Of a stretch of 64,000 nt of DNA, positions 8,344 to 17,170 are shown in pieces. The DNA lies in the NCBI GenBank assembly GCA_900469615.1, contig UBYA01000002.1:284771-348770 (forward strand). Reading direction: 5' to 3'. A program made the translations under genes and the position numbers. Below the pieces are notes generated by a model that was not told the DNA's origin, ran no database searches, and was given only the letters and a program-made list of their open reading frames with translations. This DNA is from Hyphomicrobiales bacterium (GTDB lineage Bacteria; Pseudomonadota; Alphaproteobacteria; Rhizobiales; Rhizobiaceae). Each line of letters begins with the position of its first letter. Positions within the stretch are counted from its first letter, which is position 1.

Positions 8344-8838
8344 ATGCCTGTTTCCAGATCATCCCTCGATACCGCTTCCATCCGCATCCTCGACCTCCTG
8401 CAGCAGAATGCCGAAATGAGCATTTCGGACCTGGCCGAAGCGACTGGCCTTTCGGCGTCTCCCTGCTGGCGGCGGGTCAACGAACTCAAGGAAAGCGGCC
8501 TCATCAAGGGTTCCGTGGCGCTGGTCGACGCGCAATCGCTCGGGCTTGCCGTGAACGTCTTCGTGCAGGTCTCACTCAAGCAGCAGGACCGGGAATCGCT
8601 CGATGTCTTCAACGCCGCGATCCGGACGAAACCGGAAATCGTCGAATGCTATCTGATGACGGGTGAAGCCGATTACATGCTCAGAGTGGTGGTCGAGGAT
8701 CTGATGAAGTTTCAGGCACTGGTCGTCGATTTCCTCACCCGTATTCCGGGCGTCGCCAACATCCGCTCCAGTTTCGCGCTCAGCCAGATCAAATACACCA
8801 CGGCGCTGCCGACCGATCATTTGAAGTCGAGAACTTAA
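8344..8838 (+). CDS. Lrp/AsnC-family transcriptional regulator
   Basis: The protein is 164 residues from ATG 8344 (MPVSRSSLDTASIRILDLLQ). It has an N-terminal winged helix-turn-helix (MSISDLAEATGLSASPCWRRV) and a C-terminal RAM ligand-binding domain with the usual VECYLMTGEADYMLRV segment. An upstream in-frame ATG at 8137 lies inside the divergent gene and is rejected. Lrp-type proteins respond to amino acids and commonly control the gene they diverge from, here the AceE-like E1. The 130-base intergenic region is AT-rich, with two copies of TGCGAAAT, but no clear palindrome. Confidence 0.9.
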   Translation: MPVSRSSLDTASIRILDLLQQNAEMSISDLAEATGLSASPCWRRVNELKESGLIKGSVALVDAQSLGLAVNVFVQVSLKQQDRESLDVFNAAIRTKPEIVECYLMTGEADYMLRVVVEDLMKFQALVVDFLTRIPGVANIRSSFALSQIKYTTALPTDHLKSRT

Positions 8839-8886
8839 AGGCCGTCATGTTTGAAGGGCAGGCCGCATGACGCGGCTGCGTATCCG

Positions 8887-9519
8887 TCAGCCCAGCGCGC
8901 AGGCAAGGGCGCAATAAGTCGGCTCCTCGGCCGCCGGTGCGGCAAGCCGGATGACCGATACGGCGATCGCTGGCAGTCGCGAGCCAGCGTCAAGGCGAAC
9001 GGTTGCGCCGCTTATGCGGATGCGGTCCAGATGCTTCGCCAGATCCGGTTCGTCCAGCCCGTCGAAGATACCGCGGCCGCTGATCTTCAATACAGCTTCC
9101 TTGGCAACCCAGAGACGATAGCAGGTATCCAGTGCCGGAACGATATCAAGTCCGGCAATGGCCGCCGCCTCGCCTGGCGAGAAGTGATCGGCGGCAAAGG
9201 TGATCGGGTCGAAACCGCGATCGTCTCCGATCTCGATATCGACGCCGATTGCCTTGTCTGGGGAGAATCCCGCCAGCAGCAGATCGGCGCGGTGCGAAAG
9301 GGAAACGCCCAGTTCATGATAGGGAGGCTTCAGCGCCGGCCGGGCACTCGGCCGGCGGTAGATGAGCAGATCGTCCCGTTGCGTCGCACCTCTCAGCGCG
9401 GCCTGCGCCGCTTGGTCGCGCTCTTCGCGTCCGCCCGGAGCCGGGCGAACGAGGACGGCCATCGCATCCGCAACCTTCAGAACCACCTCGAAGCGAGGAG
9501 TCATCACGGCAGCGCTCAT
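8887..9519 (-). CDS. 4'-phosphopantetheinyl transferase (Sfp/EntD type)
   Basis: The protein is 210 residues from ATG 9519, whose ATGA overlaps the stop of the upstream synthetase, so translation is probably coupled. It shows the Sfp-family signature: GVDIEIGD (Mg-binding Asp/Glu) and WVAKEAVLK (catalytic Glu/Lys), plus the SLSH segment that contacts coenzyme A. The enzyme moves phosphopantetheine from CoA onto a carrier-protein serine. The obvious client is the carrier domain of the overlapping synthetase (Ser564). An in-frame ATG further upstream would extend it within the synthetase gene and looks non-conserved. Confidence 0.88.
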   Translation of the reverse strand: MSAAVMTPRFEVVLKVADAMAVLVRPAPGGREERDQAAQAALRGATQRDDLLIYRRPSARPALKPPYHELGVSLSHRADLLLAGFSPDKAIGVDIEIGDDRGFDPITFAADHFSPGEAAAIAGLDIVPALDTCYRLWVAKEAVLKISGRGIFDGLDEPDLAKHLDRIRISGATVRLDAGSRLPAIAVSVIRLAAPAAEEPTYCALACALG

Positions 9520-12500
9520 GCGGCTGCGGACGGCAAGGCTTCCTTCCGAACCGCGGGCGCAGGTTCCTGCTCGGCTTGAACGGCCTGGGCGGGCGTGCCG
9601 ACCCATGACGTTCCCTGCGGAATGGCCTCGCCCTTCATGACCAGCGTCAGCAGCCCGATCTCGGCGAAATCGCCGACATTGGCCTCGTAGAGGACGGTGC
9701 TGCCGGAGCCGACGGATACGCCTTGGCCGATCTCGATGCGGCCCACCTTCATGATGCGGTCCTCATAGAGATGGGTTTGCGGGCAGGACCCCATGTTGAG
9801 GACGGCATGATCGCCGATATGGGTGCAGTCGAACTCGCAGATATCGGTGCTGTTGATCCATGTGCCTCGGCCGATATGGGCGCCGAAGGGACGCAGAAGC
9901 CAAGGCAGGAAGGGCGTGCCGCGCAGATAGTCGAGCAGCATCTTGCTGGCGAGCCCGCCGTAGAAGACCGCGACGGCCTCGGTGCGCATCGCCCACCAGG
10001 ACCACATCGGCCGGTTCATGGGCTTGTAGGTGCCGATCAGGGTCCATTTGAAGGCCACGGCGACCAGATAGAGGATGCCGGAGGTCGCCAGGCCGGATGC
10101 CATCAGCGTCCAGAACAATGTGCCCCAGGCGCGGTCGTAGATCGCATCCGCCAGCATGTCCGACATGGCAAGCGCCATGACGATCAGGATCGCCGTCGGC
10201 AGAGAAGTGTGCATCGCCTCGAACAGGATGCGGACGAGGCGCATGCGCAAAGGCGGCGCATAGGTCGCGGTGGCTGCGGCCTGCAGCCTTTCGCGCGTCG
10301 GGAACTGGAAGGCCGGGCTGCCGCACCAGGTTTCGCCCGCCTTGACATGCAGGGAGTCGGGCAGGCGCGTCTTGATGCCGACCAGCGAATCGCTCTCGAT
10401 CACCGCGCCCTGCGAGATGACGGAGGAATTGCCGAAGAAGCAGCGGTCGCCGGTTTTCAGGCGCTTGAGCACCATCCAGCCGTTCTGGATTTCCTCGTCG
10501 CCGAAAATGGTCTCGTCGCCGATGAAGTTGTCGCGGCCCATTTCGATGAGGTCGTAGCGGCCGGCGAAGTTTGCGGAGATTTCCGTGCCCTTGCCGATCT
10601 TTGCGCCCATCAGGCGATACCAGTTGCGCATGAAGACGGTGGCGTAGAGCGAGTTCAGCGTCTCCAGCATCGCCTCGGTCGTCAGGCCGACGACCCATTT
10701 GCGGAAATAGAGGTTGCCGAAGATGGAGTAGCGACCGGGCACGACGCGCGGCAACAGCACCCATCGCAGCGCCACGACCGCCGCCATGGATACGACGATC
10801 AGCAGCAGCGCGGCCGGCCAGGAAAGCGCGGCGATCATACCCCAGGACAGGGACTCGTCGGTGCCCGGCGAGACCATCTGCTGGACGGCCGAGAACAGGA
10901 AGAACGCCGGGAAGATCGGCAGCAGGCCGACGACAAGGCTGAGATTGTAGGCGACGAAATAGGCGGCGAACTGGAACGCACGGCCGACGGCTCCCAGCTC
11001 GGGATGCGCCGGCATGGCCTCGCGTTCGGCAGGACCCGTCAGGCGAGCGGGCGAGCCGTCCCATTGGGTATGGGCTTCGACCTTGGTGCCGGCGGCAAGC
11101 GCCGTCAGGTCGCCGATGACCGCGCCGTCGCCGATCTTGACGTTGTGGCCGATGACGCAACCATTGCCGATCTGCACGCCTTCGCCGATGTCGATCGTGC
11201 CGACATGGATCTCGTTGCCGATGACTTCGACATTGGCGAGCTTCAGCTTGACGCCGAGGCTGGATCTTGCGCCGACGCGCACCAGATCGATTGCGCCTTC
11301 CTCGAACTCGTCGATCATCGCGTCCTTGCCGACCTTGGCGCCGAGGGCGCGCATGTAGACGCGAATGAGCGGCGAGCCCTTGAGGAATTTCGGAGCGGTG
11401 AGCTGAACGATGCGCTGCATCAGCCAGATGCGGAAGTAATAGGTGCCCCACAGCGGATAGACGCCGGGACGCGTGCGGCCGATGACGAGCCATTTGAGGG
11501 CTACGACCATCAGCTTCTCGCCCAGATTGAGGCCGAGATAGACGCCGCCGAGGACAAGGACTTCGTTCCAGACCGATGCGCCGTCACCGATCAGCAGGAT
11601 CGAGGCCAGCAGCAGGCCGATCCATTGCAGGGTCGCAAGCGCCACGATGAAGGGCAATACCACGGCCTGGGCCAGACCGCAGAAGAAGCGCCGGCGCCAG
11701 GGAGCCGGCTCGAAATTCCTGCGCTCCTGCCCGGAGGCGCGCTCGGTCCGCTGCTCCAGGAGTGCCGCGATACCCCGCAGGGTGCGGCCGGCATAGACGT
11801 CACGCAGGGCGATGCCCGCCAGCAGCGGGATCTTCCGGACTTCGGATACGAAGCGGGCCGCCAGCATGGAATGGCCGCCGAGCTCGGTGAAGAAATCGGC
11901 TTCGAAATTGATGGAGCGCAGGCGAAGCGCCTCGGTCGCCGCCTTCAGCAGCTGTGCTTCGGTCCATGTGCGGGGCGGCTCCTGCGCCTGGGCCGATTGA
12001 TCGGTTGCCAGCGGAATCGCGGCGAGCGTCTTGCGATCGATCTTGCCGGAAGGCAGCCGCGGCAACGACACATGGCTGTGCCAGGCGGCCGGCACCATAT
12101 AGGGCGGCAACTTGGCCGCCAGCACGGCGCGGGCCTTCTCGCGATCGAAGCCCGTGCCCGTCGTCACGATATGCGCGACCAGCATGTCCTCGCCGTCCGG
12201 CGGGCGATGCACGACCACGGAGGCCGCCTTGACCTCCGGAAGCTCGCCGACGACCGTTTCGATTTCGCCGAGCTCGATGCGATAGCCGCGTATCTTGACC
12301 TGATCGTCGATGCGCCCGAGGAAATGAAGCTGGCCTTCCTCATCCATCAGGACGGCGTCGCCGCTGCGGTAAAGCACCGGGTCGCCATTGGCGACGAAGG
12401 GATTGGCGACGAATTTGGCGGCGGTGAGCTGCGGCAGGTTCCGGTATCCGGCAGCTACACCCGGCCCGCCGATCAGCAGTTCGCCGGTGTCGCCGCGCGC

Positions 12501-13559
12501 AACCAGCTGCTGGTTTTCATCGACAACATAGGCGGTTGTGTTGGCGATCGGGCGGCCGATCGTGATCGGTCGCGAGGGATCGAGTTCGGCATAAGTGGCG
12601 ACCACCGTGGTTTCCGTGGGGCCGTAGGTATTGATCAGGCGCCGGCCGGGCTTGCAGAAACGGCTGACGATTGCCGGAGGGCATGCCTCACCGCCGACGA
12701 TGATGACGCGCAGGCTGTCGACGTCGCGCTCCAGCATGGTGAGCAGCGTCGGGACGGTGTCGATGACCGTGATCTTTTCCGCTTCCAGGACATCGGCGAG
12801 CCTGTCGAGCTCCGCCATCACGGCCGAGGTCGCCACCTTCAGGGTTGCGCCGACCAGATAGGGAACGAATATTTCCTCGAGCGAAAGATCGAAGGCAACG
12901 GAGGCCTGCTGGAGAACGACGTCCGATTCGACGAGGCCCAGAACGTCGTTGCCTGCCCGCAGATAGTGGCAGATGTTCCGGTGCGTGATGACGATCCCTT
13001 TCGGCTTGCCCGTGGAGCCGGAGGTGTAGATCGCGTAGGCGGGATCGTTGCTGCCCGCGGCACGCGGAACAACATCCGAACCGTCCTCGGCAAGCAGGGA
13101 TTCGAGGAGAAGAGTCTGGCCGTCGAAGGCAGGCGCAAGAGCCGCCTTTTCGTCATGTGTCAGCAACCATCTCGCACCGCAATCGGCCAGGCTCACCGCG
13201 ACGCGGTCGGCAGGGGCCGCGGCATCGAAGGGGATGTAGGCGGCGCCGGCCTTGAGGATGGCGAGAAGCGCGACGTGGAGATCGAGGGAGCGCTGGAACC
13301 ACAGGCCGACAAAGTCGCCGGGGCCGATGCCGCGGCGGCTCAGCGCGCGCGCCGCTTCGTCGGACAACCGGTCCAGCTCGGCATAGCTCATCGCCTGGTC
13401 GGTTCCGATCAGGGCAAGGGCCGTCTTGTCGGGGCTGCGGGCGACCGTCGCCCTGAATATGTCCACGAGGGTTTCGTTGCGAACGAACTCGGGCCGTATG
13501 CCGCCTGAAAATACGGAGAGGCTGGCATTTGAGATAATCGACGAAATCTGGATAGTCAT
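9516..13559 (-). CDS. Pls-like single-module NRPS: adenylation, carrier and three membrane-tethered C-terminal repeats
   Basis: A 1347-residue protein. Residues 1-520 form an adenylation domain (YTSGSTGKPKG, NTYGPTE, YRSGD, KIRGYRIELGE, PSGKID with Lys506). Residues 530-605 are a carrier domain with LGGHS (Ser564). From about 620 there are six hydrophobic segments (roughly 630-660, 668-695, 862-892, 907-937, 1117-1140, 1148-1175) separating three related soluble units with hexapeptide (left-handed beta-helix) character. This is the architecture and size of epsilon-poly-L-lysine synthetase. By hand alignment to GrsA the specificity residues read D-L-E-D-I-V-T-V-V-K. The two acidic positions suggest a basic amino acid. 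It would act at the inner membrane. Product identity is inferred; the domain calls are firm. Confidence 0.85.
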   Translation of the reverse strand: MTIQISSIISNASLSVFSGGIRPEFVRNETLVDIFRATVARSPDKTALALIGTDQAMSYAELDRLSDEAARALSRRGIGPGDFVGLWFQRSLDLHVALLAILKAGAAYIPFDAAAPADRVAVSLADCGARWLLTHDEKAALAPAFDGQTLLLESLLAEDGSDVVPRAAGSNDPAYAIYTSGSTGKPKGIVITHRNICHYLRAGNDVLGLVESDVVLQQASVAFDLSLEEIFVPYLVGATLKVATSAVMAELDRLADVLEAEKITVIDTVPTLLTMLERDVDSLRVIIVGGEACPPAIVSRFCKPGRRLINTYGPTETTVVATYAELDPSRPITIGRPIANTTAYVVDENQQLVARGDTGELLIGGPGVAAGYRNLPQLTAAKFVANPFVANGDPVLYRSGDAVLMDEEGQLHFLGRIDDQVKIRGYRIELGEIETVVGELPEVKAASVVVHRPPDGEDMLVAHIVTTGTGFDREKARAVLAAKLPPYMVPAAWHSHVSLPRLPSGKIDRKTLAAIPLATDQSAQAQEPPRTWTEAQLLKAATEALRLRSINFEADFFTELGGHSMLAARFVSEVRKIPLLAGIALRDVYAGRTLRGIAALLEQRTERASGQERRNFEPAPWRRRFFCGLAQAVVLPFIVALATLQWIGLLLASILLIGDGASVWNEVLVLGGVYLGLNLGEKLMVVALKWLVIGRTRPGVYPLWGTYYFRIWLMQRIVQLTAPKFLKGSPLIRVYMRALGAKVGKDAMIDEFEEGAIDLVRVGARSSLGVKLKLANVEVIGNEIHVGTIDIGEGVQIGNGCVIGHNVKIGDGAVIGDLTALAAGTKVEAHTQWDGSPARLTGPAEREAMPAHPELGAVGRAFQFAAYFVAYNLSLVVGLLPIFPAFFLFSAVQQMVSPGTDESLSWGMIAALSWPAALLLIVVSMAAVVALRWVLLPRVVPGRYSIFGNLYFRKWVVGLTTEAMLETLNSLYATVFMRNWYRLMGAKIGKGTEISANFAGRYDLIEMGRDNFIGDETIFGDEEIQNGWMVLKRLKTGDRCFFGNSSVISQGAVIESDSLVGIKTRLPDSLHVKAGETWCGSPAFQFPTRERLQAAATATYAPPLRMRLVRILFEAMHTSLPTAILIVMALAMSDMLADAIYDRAWGTLFWTLMASGLATSGILYLVAVAFKWTLIGTYKPMNRPMWSWWAMRTEAVAVFYGGLASKMLLDYLRGTPFLPWLLRPFGAHIGRGTWINSTDICEFDCTHIGDHAVLNMGSCPQTHLYEDRIMKVGRIEIGQGVSVGSGSTVLYEANVGDFAEIGLLTLVMKGEAIPQGTSWVGTPAQAVQAEQEPAPAVRKEALPSAAA

Positions 13560-13737
13560 GGTAACTTCTGCGAAACGAAATTCGGCACAATCAGCGTGCC
13601 ATCTCTCAACGCTTATACACCTTTCAATTTGCAGCTCTCTTACGGGGGTTGTCAGGGAACTGTAATGTTGAGAAAGTTATGCTTGGGCCGAGGCGCGACA
13701 CGGCCCGCGTGCAATCTCGAAAGAAGGATGAACATCG

Positions 13738-14055
13738 TTGCACATATTCGGGCAAAGAGCCGGTCGGCCCCGCCGGCTGTCCGTTCTCCTGGTGGCGGCT
13801 TTGCTGAGCTGCATAGGCATGGACGCATCGGCCCGTTCGCATAGCAGCGTCCTGGTGGAGGATTCCGGCCCGCTGCGGCCGCTGCGCGACATCTATGCGG
13901 TCGTCGCGCGCGAAATGCCGGGAAGGGTGCTGCGAATCAAGCGGGTTCGCCGGGCCGGACGCCAGGCTTACGCCGTGCGCGTGCTGAAAGCCGACGGCAA
14001 GCGCGGCGATATCGTGCTCGATGGTGTTTCGCTCGCCGTGATCGAGAGACGCTGA
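13738..14055 (+). CDS. Small exported PepSY-like protein
   Basis: The protein is 105 residues from TTG 13738, with AGAAGGA eight bases upstream; no better start is in frame. An N-terminal signal segment (RRLSVLLVAALLSCIGMDASA) is followed by a short domain, DIYAVVAREMPGRVLRIKRVRRAGRQAYAVRVLKADG, with the shape of a PepSY repeat. It is the first gene of a three-gene operon with a response regulator (2-base gap) and a histidine kinase. PepSY proteins often accompany such kinases and may modulate the periplasmic sensor. The start codon is the least certain part. Confidence 0.7.
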   Translation: MHIFGQRAGRPRRLSVLLVAALLSCIGMDASARSHSSVLVEDSGPLRPLRDIYAVVAREMPGRVLRIKRVRRAGRQAYAVRVLKADGKRGDIVLDGVSLAVIERR

Positions 14056-14057
14056 CG

Positions 14058-14729
14058 ATGCGCATTCTGATTGCCGAGGACGAGCCCAGTATCGTGGCGG
14101 ACATGCGCCGCTGCCTGGAGGATCAGCATTATGTCGTCTCGACGGTCAGCAACGGCGAAGAGGCGTGGTATCGCGGAGACATCGAGCATTTCGACCTGGT
14201 GATTCTCGATCTCGGACTTCCGAAGCTCGATGGGTTGACGGTGCTGCGGCGCTGGCGTGCCGAACGGCGCGGCATGCCGGTGATCATCCTGACGGCCAGG
14301 GACGGCTGGCGCGACAAGGTCGACGGCATGGACGCCGGCGCGGACGATTACCTCACAAAGCCCTTTCGCATGGAGGAGCTTCTGGCGCGCGTGCGCGCCC
14401 TGATGCGCCGTGCGACCGGGCAATCGTCACCGATATTGTCCAATGGCGTTCTCGAGCTCGATACCCGTCAGCGCACGGTGTCGTTTCGCGGCCAGCCGGT
14501 TCAGGTCACGGCGCTCGAATACCGGCTTCTCGCCTATCTGCTACACAATGCCGGCACGGTCCTGTCGCGCTCGCAGATCGCCGACAGCATCTATGACGAG
14601 GAGACGGAGCTTCTGTCGAATGCGCTCGAGGTCGTCGTCGCGCGCCTGCGGCGCAAATTCGACGGAACCGTCATCGAGACGCGCCGCGGCCAGGGCTATG
14701 TCATTCCGCGCGAGGCGCCGCCCTCATGA
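14058..14729 (+). CDS. OmpR/PhoB-family response regulator
   Basis: The protein has 223 residues. The receiver domain occupies residues 1-115, with the acidic pair EDE at 7-9, phosphoacceptor Asp51 in VILDLGLPKLDG, the Thr in ILTARD and the Lys in LTKPF. A C-terminal winged-helix DNA-binding domain follows (EYRLLAYLLHNAGTVLSRSQI, VVVARLRRKFDG, ETRRGQGYVI). Its stop overlaps the kinase start by ATGA. It is the output of the adjacent sensor and lies divergent from the Pls-like synthetase, so it may control that gene; this is inferred from position. Confidence 0.93.
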   Translation: MRILIAEDEPSIVADMRRCLEDQHYVVSTVSNGEEAWYRGDIEHFDLVILDLGLPKLDGLTVLRRWRAERRGMPVIILTARDGWRDKVDGMDAGADDYLTKPFRMEELLARVRALMRRATGQSSPILSNGVLELDTRQRTVSFRGQPVQVTALEYRLLAYLLHNAGTVLSRSQIADSIYDEETELLSNALEVVVARLRRKFDGTVIETRRGQGYVIPREAPPS

Positions 14730-16123
14730 CACCGTTCTCGTTGCGGGGACGGCTGCTGCTCGGTTCCGTGGTGGCGATCATCGTCGCGACCTTTCTTGCC
14801 GGTGTCGGCATCAACGCCATCTCGGGGCTGGCCGTCCGGGCGCTCGCGCTCTCCGAGATAGACGAGGAACTGCGCGTCCTGCTTGCCGCCGTCGATATCA
14901 ATTCATCCAACCAGCTCTTTCTCGACGATACGCCGACCGATCCCCGCTTCGGCATCCCGAATGGCGGTTTCTACTGGCAGATCGGGCGAAACGGCAATGT
15001 CGAACTGCGCTCGCAATCGCTCTGGGAGCAGAACCTGCCATGGCTGCGTTCCCGCTCCCGCCCTCGCGACGCCGACAGGGCGACGGATATGAAGGGGCCG
15101 AACGGCAGCCATCTTCTCGCTGTCGAACGATCGATCTCGATCCCTTCGGCGTCAGGCGATCAGATCGTCGATATCGTGATGGCGCTCGACAATAGCGAGC
15201 TGGCGCCGGCGCGCTGGCGCTTCTTTTATGCCATGGCGCCCTCGCTCGGCGTGCTCTCGGTCGCCCTCATCGCGGCCGTCATGGCGTTTCTGCGCTACGG
15301 TTTGCGGCCGCTGAACGATCTTCGCACGGCCTTGATGGCCGTGCAGGAGCGCTCCGCGCGCAAGATCACCGGCCAGTTTCCGCGCGAAGTCCAGCCTCTC
15401 GTGGACGACCTCAACGGCCTTCTGGCGTCGCGCGAGACGCAATTGACCCAGGCCCGCGCCCGCGCCGGCGATCTGGCCCATGGCCTCAAGACGCCGCTGG
15501 CCGCGCTCGAGGCGACGGCGCGCATCCTTTCGGAAGAGGGGATGTCGGAACGGGCGGCGGCGATCCAGACGGAAGTCAGCCGCATGGAGGCGCAGATCAA
15601 GCGAACGCTGGCGCAAACCCGCGCAAGCCTGGCGGCCGCCCATACGGTGGGTGTCCTGAACGCCAGCGCCGATCTGCAGAAGATCATCTCGGTGATGCGC
15701 CGCCTGTCGGTCGAGCGCGAGATCGAGTTCGATCTTGTCGCGCCGGGCGAAATGTGGCTGGCGATCGACGAAGCCGATTTCGCGGACATTACCGGCAACC
15801 TGATCGACAACGCCAGGAAGTGGGCGGCGGGCAGGGTCAAGGTCCGCCTGTCGCTCCTGCCCGAGCACGAAGGCGTGGAACTGCTTATCGAAGACGATGG
15901 TTCCGGTTTGCCGGAGGACGCGGAGATCGCCTTCATCCGCCGCGGCAGGCGGCTTGACGAAAGCGTCGCCGGCACCGGTTTCGGGCTCGCCATCGCGAAG
16001 GATCTGGTGGAGGCCTATGACGGAAAGCTGACACTCGCCCGCTCCGGCCTCGGCGGCTTGTCGGTGACGGTCAGTCTGCCGATGCGGCTGATCAAGGACA
16101 GGCAGGCGGCGCTGGAGGAGTAG
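14726..16123 (+). CDS. Two-component sensor histidine kinase
   Basis: The protein has 465 residues with two membrane helices (about 10-35 and 170-190) framing a periplasmic sensor of roughly 130 residues. A HAMP-like linker and the dimerisation domain with His252 in GDLAHGLKTPLAAL follow. The ATPase core has an N-box (NLIDNARKWA), G1 (IEDDGSGLP) and G2 (GTGFGLAIAKDL). It phosphorylates the regulator encoded immediately upstream with a four-base overlap. The family resembles PhoQ-type kinases sitting next to PepSY proteins. The signal is unknown; envelope cations are a guess based on that family. Confidence 0.92.
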   Translation: MTPFSLRGRLLLGSVVAIIVATFLAGVGINAISGLAVRALALSEIDEELRVLLAAVDINSSNQLFLDDTPTDPRFGIPNGGFYWQIGRNGNVELRSQSLWEQNLPWLRSRSRPRDADRATDMKGPNGSHLLAVERSISIPSASGDQIVDIVMALDNSELAPARWRFFYAMAPSLGVLSVALIAAVMAFLRYGLRPLNDLRTALMAVQERSARKITGQFPREVQPLVDDLNGLLASRETQLTQARARAGDLAHGLKTPLAALEATARILSEEGMSERAAAIQTEVSRMEAQIKRTLAQTRASLAAAHTVGVLNASADLQKIISVMRRLSVEREIEFDLVAPGEMWLAIDEADFADITGNLIDNARKWAAGRVKVRLSLLPEHEGVELLIEDDGSGLPEDAEIAFIRRGRRLDESVAGTGFGLAIAKDLVEAYDGKLTLARSGLGGLSVTVSLPMRLIKDRQAALEE

Positions 16124-16157
16124 GGCGATCCCAGGAAAAGCGGAAGGGCTCTAAAAT

Positions 16158-16202
16158 ACGATGCCGAAAAGTATAAGAGGCCGGCATCGTGCCCTGTTTT
16201 TT
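16158..16202 (+). terminator. Rho-independent terminator after the histidine kinase
   Basis: A perfect 9-bp stem, ACGATGCCG (16158-16166) with CGGCATCGT (16182-16190), is extended by AGGGC/GCCCT and followed by six T residues ending at 16202. It lies between convergent operons. Confidence 0.75.
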
Positions 16203-16333
16203 GCCTCCGGAGCCGCGTCGGTGCCCGTTCGCCACCTTGCTTTCGCATAAATGGCGGGCGGAACGGGTTTTGGATCGCGGCTATTCAGGCTGCGTGGCGA
16301 CCATCCGGCACTGCCGGCATATCGGTTCCAGCC

Positions 16334-17134
16334 TTAAACGCCGGCGATCCTGCGTAGATCGTCGATAGCGCCCGGGGCCGCCCCCAGAACCACCGATCCC
16401 TTGGTCAGGCGTTCGCCTTCCGTGGGGAAGGGATGATACCAACCGCCGGCTTCTTTCACGAGGCAATAGCCAGCAAGGCAATCCCAGGCATGCATATAGG
16501 GTTCGTAGTAGCCGACCAGTCGGCCGGCCGCGACGTAGGCGAGCATGAGGGCGCCCGATCCATTGCGAACGAAATTGCCTCCGGCCTCCAGAAGCTGCTC
16601 GATCATTCTTGCGACGAAGGCGGGGGTAACGTGATTGTTGGCGCCGATGCCGGTGACGGCATTGCGGATGTTGCGCGCAGAATCGAGCTTGAGGCTCTTG
16701 CCGTTCAGGGTAGCGCCCTTTCCGAGCGCGGCGGCATAGAGCTCGTCGTGGCAGGGGGCCGAGATGACGCCCACTACCGGAACGCCGTCGTGCAGCACGG
16801 CGATGGAAACGCACCAATTGGGCATGCCGTTGACGAAGGGGCTGGTGCCGTCGATGGGGTCTACGACCCAGGTGTAGCCCGACGTGCCCGTCTCCAGGCC
16901 GTATTCTTCGCCAAGAATGCTGTCGTCAGGGTAGGCCTGGTGGATACGGCCGCGGATGAGATTTTCGACATCGCGGTCGGCGATCGACACGACGTCCTGC
17001 AGGTCGCGCTTGGTTTCGATGATCAGCGTCTCTCGACGTTTGAAATAATCGAGGGCGAGCTTTCCTGCCTCGCGGCCGATAGTCTCGGCAAGCGCAAAAC
17101 GGGTTTCGAGATCGGCGGGAGATGCGGATGTCAT
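16334..17134 (-). CDS. Inositol-monophosphatase-family phosphatase
   Basis: The protein is 266 residues from ATG 17134, preceded by AAGGA at correct spacing; the ATG at 17170 would leave no spacing from the upstream stop. The metal and phosphate motifs of the family are present: ILGEEYG (Glu), VVDPIDGTSPF (the Asp-Pro-Ile-Asp-Gly-Thr signature) and YMHAWDCLAGYCLVKEAGG. The family removes phosphate from inositol, histidinol, sugar phosphates or PAP in a Mg-dependent reaction. It is the last gene of an AfuABC-type transport operon, 36 bases after the ATPase. A role in dephosphorylating the imported substrate is plausible but inferred. Confidence 0.88.
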   Translation of the reverse strand: MTSASPADLETRFALAETIGREAGKLALDYFKRRETLIIETKRDLQDVVSIADRDVENLIRGRIHQAYPDDSILGEEYGLETGTSGYTWVVDPIDGTSPFVNGMPNWCVSIAVLHDGVPVVGVISAPCHDELYAAALGKGATLNGKSLKLDSARNIRNAVTGIGANNHVTPAFVARMIEQLLEAGGNFVRNGSGALMLAYVAAGRLVGYYEPYMHAWDCLAGYCLVKEAGGWYHPFPTEGERLTKGSVVLGAAPGAIDDLRRIAGV

Positions 17135-17170
17135 GCGATATGTCCTTGATCGTCTGATGTTTGACGGCAT

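Noticed and set aside
8841..8872. CGTCATG/CATGACG hairpin between the Lrp and transferase genes as a terminator
   Set aside because: The stem is only 7 bp with a 16-base loop and no T run; too weak to list as a feature.
9723..13508. Very long open frame (1261 codons) on the plus strand opposite the synthetase
   Set aside because: It is an antisense shadow typical of GC-rich DNA: it has no family motifs, while the minus strand reads through all adenylation and carrier motifs.
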